Below are positions 18,997-28,262 of a stretch of DNA of 64,000 nt, piece after piece (positions within the stretch are counted from its first letter, which is position 1; each line of letters begins with the position of its first letter). The notes under the pieces were generated by a model, which was given only the letters and a program-made list of their open reading frames with translations, ran no database searches and was not told where the DNA came from. This DNA comes from Bog-473 sp963730395 (GTDB taxonomy: Bacteria; Actinomycetota; Acidimicrobiia; Acidimicrobiales; RAAP-2): positions 1-64,000 of the forward strand of contig CAVSSK010000006.1 in the NCBI GenBank assembly GCA_963730395.1, written 5' to 3'. The position numbers and the translations under genes were made by a program.

Positions 18997-19737
18997 ATGA
19001 CGTTCGACATGGAGGCGACCTTCAGCGACGACTACCCGTACTTCTACGCAGAGTCGATCGACGACGAGCACTCGGACGCCGACGCCGCCGAGATCCTGGG
19101 GCTGCTGGACCTTCCGCCCGGGTCCCGGATCCTCGACGCACCCTGCGGGCACGGTCGGATCGCCCGCCGCCTGGCCGAGGCGGGGATGCGGGTGACGGGC
19201 ATCGACCTCACGCCGGCCTACGTCGAGCAGGCCCGTTCGGACCCCCCGCCCGCTCACGGCATGGTCGACTACCTGGTGGGAGACCTGCGCAGCCTCCCGG
19301 TCGAGGGCCCCTACGACGCGGTCGTGTGCTGGCTGAACTCGTTCGGCTACTACGACGATTCCGACTGCCACCGGGTCCTCGAGGAGTTCCACCGCGTCCT
19401 CGGGCGGGGCGGGAAGGTGGCCATCGACACCATGCATCACGACGGCGGTGTCCGGCACTTCACGCCCACCCCTGACGCCGTGGTCGTCCAGCGCGGCGAC
19501 GACACCATGGTCGAGATCTCCACCTTCGACCCCGTGCGCGGCCGCATGGCGATAGAGCGCACCGTTCACCGCGACGGAGCGGTCCGGCGCGCCTCCTACT
19601 TCGTCCGGCTCCCCACCCCACCGGAATGGGTCGTGTGGCTCGAGGCCGCCGGCTTCCACGACGTCACGTTCCGGGCCGGGGGCGGGGGGCCGCTCGAGCT
19701 CGACAGCTGGGAGCTCGTGGTGGTGGCCATCGCGTGA
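18997..19737 (+). CDS. Class I SAM-dependent methyltransferase
   Basis: At 246 residues it shows motif I ILDAPCGHGRIARRLAEAG, motif II GIDLTPAYVEQA and the motif IV region YDAVVCWLNSFGYY, followed by EFHRVLGRGGKVAIDTMH. The substrate is unknown; this small-molecule methyltransferase type is widespread. It is divergently arranged with the thioesterase at 18110. Confidence 0.85.
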   Translation: MTFDMEATFSDDYPYFYAESIDDEHSDADAAEILGLLDLPPGSRILDAPCGHGRIARRLAEAGMRVTGIDLTPAYVEQARSDPPPAHGMVDYLVGDLRSLPVEGPYDAVVCWLNSFGYYDDSDCHRVLEEFHRVLGRGGKVAIDTMHHDGGVRHFTPTPDAVVVQRGDDTMVEISTFDPVRGRMAIERTVHRDGAVRRASYFVRLPTPPEWVVWLEAAGFHDVTFRAGGGGPLELDSWELVVVAIA

Positions 19738-20096
19738 TGGGGCCACTCCGTTGGACCCTCGACACCCGGCTTGTCGCCTCCGACGGGGCATCTTCACTAC
19801 GGCGACGCCGCCTCTGGTCGGCCGGCTCCCGGTCCTAGCCCGTGGTCGGCATGGCTGCGTCCGTGGCGGGCACACCGGTGGCCACCGACGGGGCATCTCA
19901 CTACCGACCTCCGGCGCCCGCCCTTCCTGGCTCGACGGGCTCCATCGCCCTCAACGCGCCATTGTGGGGATCGCGGCGGGCCTGCGGCAGGGCCGGGCAT
20001 CACGGGCCCGGCGACGGGGTCGAACTCGGCTGCGGCGGCGGGGCGAGCCGCTGACCCGGTTTCGGGTACCGGCCCAGTCGTACATAGGATCGGGCC
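19738..20096. other. Intergenic stretch with a near-identical direct repeat
   Basis: No convincing gene is seen in these 359 bases. CGACGGGGCATCTTCACTAC (19781-19800) recurs with one base missing at 19886-19904. The duplicated element is about 105 bases apart and is not seen elsewhere in the window. Confidence 0.45.
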
Positions 20097-21572
20097 ATGA
20101 GCTCGGGGATCGCCGCCTGGGGGACGTACCTGCCCTACTGGCGGCTCCAGCGGTCGGCCATCGCCGGCGTCCTCGGGAGCGGCGGCGGCAGAGGGACCCG
20201 CTCCGTGGCCTCGCACGACGAGGACACGACGACCCTGGGGGTAGAGGCGGGGAGGCGGGCCCTCGCGGTGGGCCCCGGAGCGGGTGCGGTGCAGGACCTG
20301 TTCCTGTCCACCCCGGACCCGGGGTATCTCGACAAGACCAGCGCCACGACGGTGCACGCGGCGCTCGGGCTCGGCCGAGCCTGCGGGGCCTATGACTTCT
20401 CGGGCTCCTCGCGCTCGGCGACCGCGACCCTGCTGCAGGCGCTGGCGGGTGCCGGGGGCGGCCGCACGGCCATGGCGGTCGTGTCCGACCTGCGGTCCGG
20501 CCTGGCCGGCTCCGCGGAGGAGCGCGACAGCGGCGACGGGGCGGCGGCGTTCGTGTGCGCGCCGGAGGGCGCAGTCGCCGAGCTCGTGGGACGGGGTGCT
20601 GCGACCGACGAGTTCCTGGACCGCTGGCGCGTGCCGGGGCAGGCCGACTCGCACGTCTGGGAGGAGCGCTTCGGCGAGGAGCTCTACGTGCCGCTGGCCC
20701 GCGAGGCGTACGCAGCGGCGCTCAAGGACGCCGGCCTGGCCGAGGGGGACGTCGACCACGCCGTCGTCACCGGGCTGCACGTGCGGGCGGTCAAGGCCGC
20801 CGCCTCGGGCCTGGGTGTCCGCGACGGCGTCCTGGCGCCGGACCTGACCTCGGCGGTCGGGAACCTCGGCGCGGCGCACGCCGGCCTGGCACTGTGCGAC
20901 GTGCTCGAGCGCGCCGAGCCCGGCCAGGTGATCGCCGTGCTGTCGCTGGCCGACGGCGCGGACGCCCTCATCCTGCGCACCACCGGTGCGCTGCCCGGGG
21001 CGCAGCGGGCCCGGGCCGGAGCGGGCGTGCCGTCGGTGGCCGAACAGGTGGCTGCGGGACGCGACGACCTCCCGTACGCGACGTTCCTGACCTGGCGCGG
21101 CCAGTTGCGCCGGGAGCCGCCGCGGCGCCCGGACCCCGAGCGCCCCGGCGCCCCGACCGTCCACCGGTCCGAGGAATGGAAGTACGCCTTCGTGGCCAGC
21201 CGCTGCCAGGTGTGCGGCTTCCGCCACATGCCCCCCACGCGGGCCTGCCTCTCCTGCCACGCCATCGACCAGATGCAGCCCGAGCGGCTGGCCGACGTGC
21301 TGGGCACCGTGGCCACCTTCACGATCGACCACCTGGCCTTCAGCCTGTCGCCGCCCGTGGTGGGGGTCATCGTCGACTTCGACGGCGGCGGGCGTTACCG
21401 CTGCGAGATCACCGACGTGCGGGCCGACGAGCTGTCCATCGGCGACCGGGTCGCCATGACGTTCCGCCGCGTGTGGACGGCGCAGGGCGTGCACAATTAC
21501 TTCTGGAAGGCCCGCCCGGCCGACGGATCGGGACCGACCGGGGAGCGAGGAGACGAGGGCGATGGCGAGTAG
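20097..21572 (+). CDS. HMG-CoA-synthase-like thiolase-fold protein fused to a DUF35 domain
   Basis: This 491-residue protein has two parts. Residues 1-300 are a thiolase-fold domain of the HMG-CoA-synthase type (GIAAWGTYLPYWRL, DEDTTTLGVEAGRRAL, and DHAVVTGLHVRAVKA). Residues 355-480 are a DUF35 module with a zinc ribbon (SRCQVCGFRHMP, TRACLSCH) and an OB fold. Where a catalytic Cys is expected the sequence reads DFSGSSRSATATL, with Ser. This may be normal for this subfamily or point to a binding or scaffolding role. The stop overlaps the next thiolase gene by 11 bases, so the two form a coupled unit, presumably for side-chain thiolysis or aldol cleavage. Confidence 0.82.
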   Translation: MSSGIAAWGTYLPYWRLQRSAIAGVLGSGGGRGTRSVASHDEDTTTLGVEAGRRALAVGPGAGAVQDLFLSTPDPGYLDKTSATTVHAALGLGRACGAYDFSGSSRSATATLLQALAGAGGGRTAMAVVSDLRSGLAGSAEERDSGDGAAAFVCAPEGAVAELVGRGAATDEFLDRWRVPGQADSHVWEERFGEELYVPLAREAYAAALKDAGLAEGDVDHAVVTGLHVRAVKAAASGLGVRDGVLAPDLTSAVGNLGAAHAGLALCDVLERAEPGQVIAVLSLADGADALILRTTGALPGAQRARAGAGVPSVAEQVAAGRDDLPYATFLTWRGQLRREPPRRPDPERPGAPTVHRSEEWKYAFVASRCQVCGFRHMPPTRACLSCHAIDQMQPERLADVLGTVATFTIDHLAFSLSPPVVGVIVDFDGGGRYRCEITDVRADELSIGDRVAMTFRRVWTAQGVHNYFWKARPADGSGPTGERGDEGDGE

Positions 21573-22761
21573 CGGCATCCGGGACCAGGTGGCCATCATC
21601 GGCATGGGGTGCACACGGTTCGGCGAGTTGTGGGACAAGGGCGTCGACGACCTCCTGACCGACGCCGCCACGGAGGCGGCCTCGTCGGCCGGCGTGTCGC
21701 TCCACGACATCGACGCCTTCTGGCTCGGCACCATGACGTCGGGCGTGTGCGGCGTGACGTTGTCGCGGCCTCTCAAGCTGGACTACAAGCCCGTGACCCG
21801 CGTGGAGAACTACTGCGCGACAGGGTCCGAGGCCTTCCGCAACGCGTGCTACGCCGTGGCCTCGGGCGCCTACGACACCGCGATGGCCATCGGGGTGGAG
21901 AAGCTCAAGGACACCGGCTATTCGGGCCTCACGGGGATCCGCGCCGTCGGGGACGGGACCGATCCCGGCTTGTCGTCGCCGGCCGCCTTCTCCTTCCTGG
22001 CCCCTTCGTACGCGCACAAGTACGGCGTCGACCGGGACCAGCTCAAGGAGGTCATGGGCCGGATCGCCTTCAAGAACCACCAGAACGGGGCGCGCAACCC
22101 GCGGGCGCAGTTCCAGAAGGAGGTCTCGATGGAGACCATCGCCAAGGCGCCGCTCGTGGCCGGCGACCTCGGCGTCTTCGACTGCAGCGGGGTGAGCGAC
22201 GGCTCGGCGGCGGCGGTCATCTGCCGGGCCTCGGACGCCCACCGCTACTGCGACAACCCGCTCTACGTCAAGGCACTCTCCTTCGTGGCCGGTCCGGCGG
22301 CCGGGCCGATCGACCCGGCGTACGACTACACGACCTTCGAGGAGGTCGTGCGCTCGGCCGCCGACGCCTACGCGCAGGCGGGGATCACCGAGCCGCGGGA
22401 GCAGCTCGCCATGGCGGAGGTGCACGACTGCTTCACGCCGACGGAGCTCGTGCTGATGGAGGACCTCGGCTTCGCCGAGCGGGGCACGGCGTGGAAGGAG
22501 GTGCTCGAGGGCACGTTCGATCGCGACGGGGACCTGCCGGTCAACCCCGACGGCGGGCTGAAGTCCTTCGGCCACCCGATCGGTGCCTCGGGCCTGCGCA
22601 TGCTCTTCGAGTGCTGGTTGCAGCTGCGGGGCGAGGCGCCGCCGGAACGTCAGATCAACACCGTCGGCCCCGGGCGGACGCTCGGGCTCACCCACAACCT
22701 GGGCGGCGCCCCCGGCGAGGGCGTCAGCTTCGTCGGCATCGTCGGCACCGAGCTCGGCTGA
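21562..22761 (+). CDS. Thiolase / SCP2-type lipid-transfer-like acetyltransferase
   Basis: This 399-residue protein of the SCP2-thiolase branch has IIGMGCTRFGELWDKGVDDLL, the nucleophile in RVENYCATGSEAFRNACYAV, the HDCFTPTELVLMEDLG motif and a C-terminal KSFGHPIGASGLRML with the catalytic His. Members act as 3-ketoacyl-CoA thiolases or, with a DUF35 partner, as aldolases shortening sterol-like side chains; the partner domain is supplied by the gene just upstream. It shares TGATG with the following acyl-CoA dehydrogenase. Confidence 0.9.
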   Translation: MASSGIRDQVAIIGMGCTRFGELWDKGVDDLLTDAATEAASSAGVSLHDIDAFWLGTMTSGVCGVTLSRPLKLDYKPVTRVENYCATGSEAFRNACYAVASGAYDTAMAIGVEKLKDTGYSGLTGIRAVGDGTDPGLSSPAAFSFLAPSYAHKYGVDRDQLKEVMGRIAFKNHQNGARNPRAQFQKEVSMETIAKAPLVAGDLGVFDCSGVSDGSAAAVICRASDAHRYCDNPLYVKALSFVAGPAAGPIDPAYDYTTFEEVVRSAADAYAQAGITEPREQLAMAEVHDCFTPTELVLMEDLGFAERGTAWKEVLEGTFDRDGDLPVNPDGGLKSFGHPIGASGLRMLFECWLQLRGEAPPERQINTVGPGRTLGLTHNLGGAPGEGVSFVGIVGTELG

Positions 22762-23990
22762 TGGGCTCACCGGGGTCGGGCGTCGACCTGCTGGAGGAGA
22801 GCGACGACCAAGCCGCCCTGCGCCAGCTCGCACGCGACGTGGCGAGCCGCGAGGTGGCGCCTCGGGCGCACCAGGCCGACGAGGAGGGCGCGGTGCCGAC
22901 GGAGGTGCGCAAGGCGCTGGCCGCCGCCGACCTGCTCCGCATCACCGTGGGGGAGCGCTGGGGCGGCATGGGCCTGGGCGACGTCGAGGCCGCCATCGTG
23001 CTGGAGGAGATCGCCCGGGCCGACGTGTCGTCGGCCATCTGCTGCCAGCTCACGTTCAACGGGCCGCCGCGGGGCATCGAGCACCTCGGCCCCGAGGCGA
23101 TGAAGGAGCGCTGGCTGCCGGCGGCTGCGGACGGCGAGGCGATCATCAGCATCGGGATCACCGAGCCTGACGCCGGGTCCGCGGTGCAGAACATGCGCGC
23201 CGCGCTGGTGGAGGACGGGCCAGGGCGCTGGCGGCTGAACGCGTACAAGAACTACTCGACCCTGGGCGACGTGGCCCAGGGCGTGCTGGTGTGGTGCCGC
23301 TGGCCGGGGGGCGAGGGGGCCAAGGGCATCGGCGCGGTGATCGTGCCGACCGACCGCGAGGGCGTGTCGGTCACCGGCCGTCACAAGGGGATGGGGATCC
23401 ACGCCGCCACCGAGGCCGAACTGGCCTTCGACGGGGTGCAGATCACGGCCGACGACGTGCTGCTGGCCGGCGACCCGTCGAGCACGGACGCGTTCAAGGT
23501 GCTCCTGTCGCACCTGAACCACGAGCGCTGTGGCAACGCGGCCATGTGCATCGGCGCGGCCCAGGGGGCGCTCGAGCACGCCGTGCGCTACATGCACGAG
23601 CGGGTCGTCGGCGGCCGGCCGCTGGCCGAGCTGCAGGGCCTGCAGTGGAAGCTGGCCGACATGGCGGTGCAGCTCGAAGGGGCGCGGCTGCTGCTGGCTC
23701 GGGCCGTGCGGCTCGCCGGTCCCGGCGGGACGCCACCACCGCTCGAGACCGCGCTGGCCAAGACGGCGGCGAACCTGGCCGCCAAGTTCGTGTGCGACGA
23801 GGCCATGCAGATCCACGGTGGCTACGGCTACTCGCGCGAGTACCCGCTCGAGCGGGCCTACCGCGACGTCCGCGGGTTGTGCTTCGGGGCGGGCACGGTG
23901 GAGGCGCAGCGGAACTTCATCGGCCTGCGGGTGGCGGCCGGCGGGCGGACCGGCTCGCCCGGGTGGAAGGACCCGCTCGGATCGGTCTAG
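22761..23990 (+). CDS. Acyl-CoA dehydrogenase
   Basis: This 409-residue FAD enzyme has the full superfamily layout. The N-terminal helical domain contains RITVGERWGGMGLGDVEA, the flavin-contacting beta domain ISIGITEPDAGSAVQNMRA, and the C-terminal domain VCDEAMQIHGGYGYSREYPL with YRDVRGLCFGAGT. In the last motif the usual G-T-x-E-I-Q reads GTVEAQ. Its ATG overlaps the thiolase stop, so it is the third gene of a tightly coupled trio that would carry out the oxidation and thiolysis steps of a beta-oxidation-like spiral. Confidence 0.92.
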   Translation: MGSPGSGVDLLEESDDQAALRQLARDVASREVAPRAHQADEEGAVPTEVRKALAAADLLRITVGERWGGMGLGDVEAAIVLEEIARADVSSAICCQLTFNGPPRGIEHLGPEAMKERWLPAAADGEAIISIGITEPDAGSAVQNMRAALVEDGPGRWRLNAYKNYSTLGDVAQGVLVWCRWPGGEGAKGIGAVIVPTDREGVSVTGRHKGMGIHAATEAELAFDGVQITADDVLLAGDPSSTDAFKVLLSHLNHERCGNAAMCIGAAQGALEHAVRYMHERVVGGRPLAELQGLQWKLADMAVQLEGARLLLARAVRLAGPGGTPPPLETALAKTAANLAAKFVCDEAMQIHGGYGYSREYPLERAYRDVRGLCFGAGTVEAQRNFIGLRVAAGGRTGSPGWKDPLGSV

Positions 23991-24040
23991 TTCTTCGGTC
24001 GGCGGGCGTGGCCGGGTCCGGCTGCGTAGTGTGACCCGCC

Positions 24041-24811
24041 ATGGGCGGGGGACGTTTCGACTACGTGGCGGTGAACGCGGACGCGTGGGACCGGCGCCGT
24101 GAGGACCAGCTGCGCACGGCGCGGCGGGGTTGGTCGGCGACGGAGCCCACCTGGGGCATCTTCGCCGTCCCCGAGCGCACGGCTCGCCTGCTCCCCGCTG
24201 ACCTCGAGGGGAAGGACGCGCTCGAGCTCGGGTGCGGGACGGCCTACGTCTCGGCCTGGCTGGCTCGGCGGGGCGCGGCGCCGATCGGGGTCGACCCCTC
24301 GGCGGGCCAGCTGGCGATCGCCCGGCAGTTCCAGGGGGAGTTCGGCCTGTCCTTCCCCCTCGTGCGGGCATCCGGGGAACAGGTCCCCTTGCGCGACGGG
24401 TCGTTCGACCTCGTGATCAGCGAGTACGGGGCCGCCATCTGGGCCGATCCCTACGCCTGGATCCCCGAGGCTTCACGACTCCTGCGGCCGGGGGGAGAGC
24501 TGATCTTCCTCGGCAACAGCGGGCTGTTGATGCTCTGCGTCCCCGACGAGGACGAGACGCCTGCCACCGCCGAGCTGCTGCGCCCGCACTTCGGCATGCA
24601 CCGCTTCGAGTGGCCCGACGACCCCACCATCGAGTTCCACCTGGGCCATGGCGACTGGATCCGGCTGCTGCGCCGCAACGGCTTCGAGATCCTCGATCTC
24701 GTCGAATTCCAGGCCCCTGTCGACGCGACGTCCAGCTACGGCTTCGTGGAGGGATGGTGGGCGAACCGCTGGCCCTACGAGGAGGTCTGGCGCGCCCGGA
24801 AGCAGGCCTGA
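24041..24811 (+). CDS. Class I SAM-dependent methyltransferase
   Basis: At 256 residues it has motif I ALELGCGTAYVSAWLARRG, then VDPSAGQLAIARQFQ and FDLVISEYGAAIWADPY, with SRLLRPGGELIFLGNSG. The substrate is unknown. The N-terminus (FDYVAVNADAWDRRREDQL) and the tail with W-A-N-R-W-P are typical of an actinobacterial small-molecule methyltransferase group. It is the third methyltransferase between 1.6 and 25 kb, without obvious linkage. Confidence 0.85.
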   Translation: MGGGRFDYVAVNADAWDRRREDQLRTARRGWSATEPTWGIFAVPERTARLLPADLEGKDALELGCGTAYVSAWLARRGAAPIGVDPSAGQLAIARQFQGEFGLSFPLVRASGEQVPLRDGSFDLVISEYGAAIWADPYAWIPEASRLLRPGGELIFLGNSGLLMLCVPDEDETPATAELLRPHFGMHRFEWPDDPTIEFHLGHGDWIRLLRRNGFEILDLVEFQAPVDATSSYGFVEGWWANRWPYEEVWRARKQA

Positions 24812-24878
24812 GGGGGCGCCGGTGCCCGCGGCCCCCTGGCGGGCGTAGGGTGGGGCGAGGAGCTTCCAAGGGAGGGCC

Positions 24879-25106
24879 ATGACCTCGTCGAAGTCTCTGG
24901 AAGTCGCCGTGCAGCTCGATGCGCATCACCTGCCCGAGACGAACGGACGCATCCCGGTCTGTCGGCGGTGCGGACAACGCACCGACGACCTGGCGGGATC
25001 GCACCACCTGGTGGGAGAGAGCCAGGCCGCCCGCTCGAGCGAGTGGCTCCTCGCCCAGGCGCGCCTCCGGCAGATCGAGCAGGCCCGGATCGCGCGATCG
25101 CGCTGA
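24879..25106 (+). CDS. Small conserved hypothetical protein with a CxxC pair
   Basis: A 75-residue protein preceded by a good ribosome site (AAGGGAGGG). It has one CRRCG motif followed by an H-H pair (GSHHL), which may bind a metal, and a helical basic C-terminus (WLLAQARLRQIEQARIARSR). No known family is recognised. Confidence 0.6.
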   Translation: MTSSKSLEVAVQLDAHHLPETNGRIPVCRRCGQRTDDLAGSHHLVGESQAARSSEWLLAQARLRQIEQARIARSR

Positions 25107-25157
25107 GTCCCCGCCGTGCGTAGGTGAGCCCGGCGCCGCCGCGGTCGCCCGCCTACG

Positions 25158-25173
25158 ATGACGCCGGCGTCAG
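25158..25173. promoter_or_regulatory. 16-bp palindromic operator, copy 3
   Basis: ATGACGCCGGCGTCAG contains a perfect 14-bp palindrome (25159-25172), TGACGCCGGCGTCA. It is 22 bases before the start of the exported beta-propeller gene. Confidence 0.65.
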
Positions 25174-25194
25174 GTAGGTAACCGGGGGAACTCG

Positions 25195-26574
25195 ATGCGG
25201 CACGACAAGGGGAGGGGCCTCAGGCTGACCGCCGCGCTGGGCCTCACGGCGGTGCTGGCCACGGGTGCGAGCGTCACGGCCACGTCCTCGGGTGCGTCCG
25301 CCTCCTCGAAGGGGGCGGGGGGCGGCGTGCTGACAGCCACGGCCCGTGCCAAGGGGCAGCCGGGGTACCTGGTCTACTGGGACCAGAACGAAGAGGTCGA
25401 CTTCCTCTCGATGCCCAGCGGGGTCGCAGGCCAGCTGCTCCCGGCCTGGGACCTCAACGGACAGGTGTGCGTGCTGCCCGGGGGCCGCTTCGTCGGTGGC
25501 TACGACCCCACCCTCCCCGAGCAGCACAACCTCGGCGGGCTGAAGCCCTACAAGCAGCCCGCCGACGGCGAGGAGCTCGACCGGCCCGACGGGTCGTTCA
25601 GCGGACAGACGCTGTACGTGCCGGGGCCCTACAAGTTGCGCGGCCAGAGCATCGGCGGTGACTCGCCGCCGAGCCCCAACGGCGTGTTCAACAACAACCA
25701 GACCTACACGGGGTGCGCCGTCGACAGCCGGCACAACGTCTTCGGCGCCGACATCGCCACGGCCCAGGGCGCGTTCCCGGCCCCGAGCAGCGGCCGGCTG
25801 GTGGAGTGGTTCGCACCGAGCTACAAGACGTACTGCATCGTCTACGGCCCGACCACGGGCGGAGTGGGCCCGCACCACGTGGACGGCACCGGGGGGCTGG
25901 CCCAACCCGGGACGATGGCAGTCGCGTCCAACGACGACCTGCTGGTCCCGAACGTCGGCACGAGCAGTGTGCTCCGCTTCGTCCACGCGTCCCTGCCGAC
26001 CAGCGCCGCCCAGTGTCCCGGCGGGGTCTACCCGCGCGCCAAGGTGCAGGTGTCCACTTTCGTCAAGGGCCTGTCCTTCCCCGCCGGCATCGCGGCGGAC
26101 CCGACGTGTGGTTGCTTCGCCGTCAGCAGTTACATCGGCAACCCCTCCATCGTCTGGGTGAGTGCCAGCGGCAGCCCGGAGCCGGGGCGGGGCTCGGTGC
26201 CCGGTACCGCGGTGGCGGACCTCGGTAAGAGCCCTGACCAGTACAACCCCTTCGGCATGGCTTTCGCCCCCGACGGGACCCTGTACTTCGTCGACATCCA
26301 CATCGCCTGTACCGGGCCTCTGACCGGCTGCGGGCCAGCCTCCTACGGGGGCCGGGTCATGCGGGTGACCTTCGCGAACGGGCAGCCCTCGACGCCGGTG
26401 ACGGTGGCGGGCGGGTTCGACTTCCCGACCAGCGTGACGGTGTGTGTCCCGGCCCAGATGCGCTGCCCGTACCCGACGGGGAAGATCGTGGCCCCGCTCT
26501 CGGGCCCGTCGGAGAACCCGGCACCCGCCCGCGGGCCCGCCACCGGCGCACGGGCGACACCCGGCTTCGGCTGA
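25195..26574 (+). CDS. Exported beta-propeller (NHL/SMP-30-like) protein
   Basis: This 459-residue protein has a cleavable signal peptide (LTAALGLTAVLATGASVTA) and a Ser/Ala-rich linker. Repeated propeller strands follow, such as LAQPGTMAVASNDDLLVPNVG, FPAGIAADPTC and PFGMAFAPDGTLYFVD, typical of NHL/SMP-30 blades. Paired cysteines suit an extracytoplasmic location. The ligand or activity is unknown. It is followed 10 bases later by a second exported propeller, so the two likely form one operon under operator copy 3. Confidence 0.75.
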   Translation: MRHDKGRGLRLTAALGLTAVLATGASVTATSSGASASSKGAGGGVLTATARAKGQPGYLVYWDQNEEVDFLSMPSGVAGQLLPAWDLNGQVCVLPGGRFVGGYDPTLPEQHNLGGLKPYKQPADGEELDRPDGSFSGQTLYVPGPYKLRGQSIGGDSPPSPNGVFNNNQTYTGCAVDSRHNVFGADIATAQGAFPAPSSGRLVEWFAPSYKTYCIVYGPTTGGVGPHHVDGTGGLAQPGTMAVASNDDLLVPNVGTSSVLRFVHASLPTSAAQCPGGVYPRAKVQVSTFVKGLSFPAGIAADPTCGCFAVSSYIGNPSIVWVSASGSPEPGRGSVPGTAVADLGKSPDQYNPFGMAFAPDGTLYFVDIHIACTGPLTGCGPASYGGRVMRVTFANGQPSTPVTVAGGFDFPTSVTVCVPAQMRCPYPTGKIVAPLSGPSENPAPARGPATGARATPGFG

Positions 26575-26584
26575 TTTGCCCACG

Positions 26585-28189
26585 GTGCGGCTCGAGTCCA
26601 GGGCACGGCCCGTGCCGTCGTGGCTCTCCCGGCGGGCGCTCGGCGGCGCGGTCCTCGGTGTCGCGGCGTGGGCCGGGCTCGGCACCACAATGCCGTCCGC
26701 CGCCCATGAGCGGACATCGTCGTCGGCGACACGGTCGGCCACACCGTCGGCCGGCATCGGCCCCTGGGACTGGCCGTCCTACGGCCACGATGCCCAGCAC
26801 ACCTTTCACGGCCGGACGACCTTGACCGAGGCCGCGGCCCGCACCCTGCGCTCGGCATGGTTCTTCCCGACCGGTGACGCGGTGACGGCGACACCGACCG
26901 TCGTCGGCGGCACGGTGTACGCGGGCGCCTGGGACGACTCCTTCTACGCCGTGAACCTGGCGACGGGGAAGCTGCGCTGGAGGGTCAAGCTTCACGCGCA
27001 GAACGCCATCACGCCCTACCCGGGACAGCACCCCCGGGACGCCACCTCCGACGGGGGCCTCGTGACGTCCTCGGCCTGGTTCGAGCCCGCCTCGGGCCTT
27101 CGGCCGGCCCTGGTCATCTTCGGCGGCGGGTACACCCTCTATGCCCTCGACGCGAGCACCGGGGCGGTGTACTGGGAGCACGACTACCCGGGATTGCCGG
27201 GCCCCCCGAACCCGGACGCAGACAGCACGAGGATCTTCTCCTCGCCTGTGGTCGCGGACGGTCGCGTCATCGTCGGCGTCGATGTGGACGGCCAGAAGGC
27301 ATCGCGTGGCTACGTGGTCGCCGCCAGCCTGGGCACCGGCAAGCCGGTGTGGGAGTTCCAGACCGATGTCAACGCCGCCGGACGCGTGCTCTACGACAGC
27401 TGCGGCAGCGTCTGGTCGTCGGGCACCGTGCTCCCCGATCGGGGGACGGTGGTGTTCGGTACGGCCGACTGCAATTTCGGCGGCACCCAGCCCTACGCCG
27501 ACTCGGTGGTCGCGCTGCGCATCAGCGACGGCGCCCTGGTGTGGAAGTACCACCCGGTAGGCAGCGGCCCGGATTGCGACGACGACTTCGGAGCCACCGC
27601 CAACGCGGGTCTCGCGGGCGGCACGACCTCGTTCCTCGGCGTGGGGAGCAAGGGAGGGACGTACTACTCCCTCGACCCGGGGACGGGCGGGGTGCGCTGG
27701 TCGACCAACGTGGTCTTCGGCGGATCGTCGGGTGGGTTCATCGGCACCACGGCCTACGACGGCCAGCGTGTCTACGGGTCGACGGGACTGGGGGACTTCC
27801 GCCCCCGGAAGGGAGGCGCCGTGCCGGTCTGCGACCCGTCCGACCCCCGCGACGAGGTGACGCAGAACCCGACCGATCACGCCTTCGATGCGCACAGCGG
27901 TGCCGTGCTCTGGCAGGCCAGCGGGGCGGCCTCGTTCGACGCCACCACCGTTGCCGGCGGCATGACGTTCAACGGGCCTGCTCTTGCCGCGAAGTCCGTC
28001 GACGTGCGCGACGCCGTCACGGGGCGGCTCATCGCTCGGGTGCGCCTGCCCCAGTCCAACTGGTCGGGCGTTGCGACCGTCGGCAACGCCCTGGTGCTGG
28101 GCCTGGGCTCGACCTTCGATCCCCGGTTGTCGGGAATCGAGGTGCTCACGCCGGGCGGCGTGCGGCCGGTGGTCCCCCGGACCCCTTGA
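26585..28189 (+). CDS. Exported PQQ-type beta-propeller protein
   Basis: From GTG 26585 it has 534 residues. The N-terminus SRRALGGAVLGVAAWAGLG has twin Arg and a hydrophobic run, a Tat-like export signal. The body carries PQQ-propeller blades: WPSYGHDAQHTFHG, TPTVVGGTVYAGAWDDSFYAV-type strands, LYALDASTGAVYWEHD and VVALRISDGALVWKYH, the A-x-D-x-x-T-G-x-x-x-W pattern. It may be a quinoprotein dehydrogenase or a non-catalytic propeller; no disulfide-linked active-site pair is obvious. The frame is open upstream of the start chosen, but only the region after the preceding stop fits a signal peptide. Confidence 0.8.
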   Translation: MRLESRARPVPSWLSRRALGGAVLGVAAWAGLGTTMPSAAHERTSSSATRSATPSAGIGPWDWPSYGHDAQHTFHGRTTLTEAAARTLRSAWFFPTGDAVTATPTVVGGTVYAGAWDDSFYAVNLATGKLRWRVKLHAQNAITPYPGQHPRDATSDGGLVTSSAWFEPASGLRPALVIFGGGYTLYALDASTGAVYWEHDYPGLPGPPNPDADSTRIFSSPVVADGRVIVGVDVDGQKASRGYVVAASLGTGKPVWEFQTDVNAAGRVLYDSCGSVWSSGTVLPDRGTVVFGTADCNFGGTQPYADSVVALRISDGALVWKYHPVGSGPDCDDDFGATANAGLAGGTTSFLGVGSKGGTYYSLDPGTGGVRWSTNVVFGGSSGGFIGTTAYDGQRVYGSTGLGDFRPRKGGAVPVCDPSDPRDEVTQNPTDHAFDAHSGAVLWQASGAASFDATTVAGGMTFNGPALAAKSVDVRDAVTGRLIARVRLPQSNWSGVATVGNALVLGLGSTFDPRLSGIEVLTPGGVRPVVPRTP

Positions 28190-28262
28190 GGTGGGAGCCC
28201 CGACTCCCGGCCGGGTGCGACAATCGGGGAGTCGCGGCAGGAGCGGAAGGACGAGGCACGGC

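Noticed and set aside
26444..26584. An upstream extension of the PQQ-propeller gene
   Set aside because: It overlaps the preceding exported protein, and its residues are arginine/proline-rich frame noise. The signal peptide starts after 26585.
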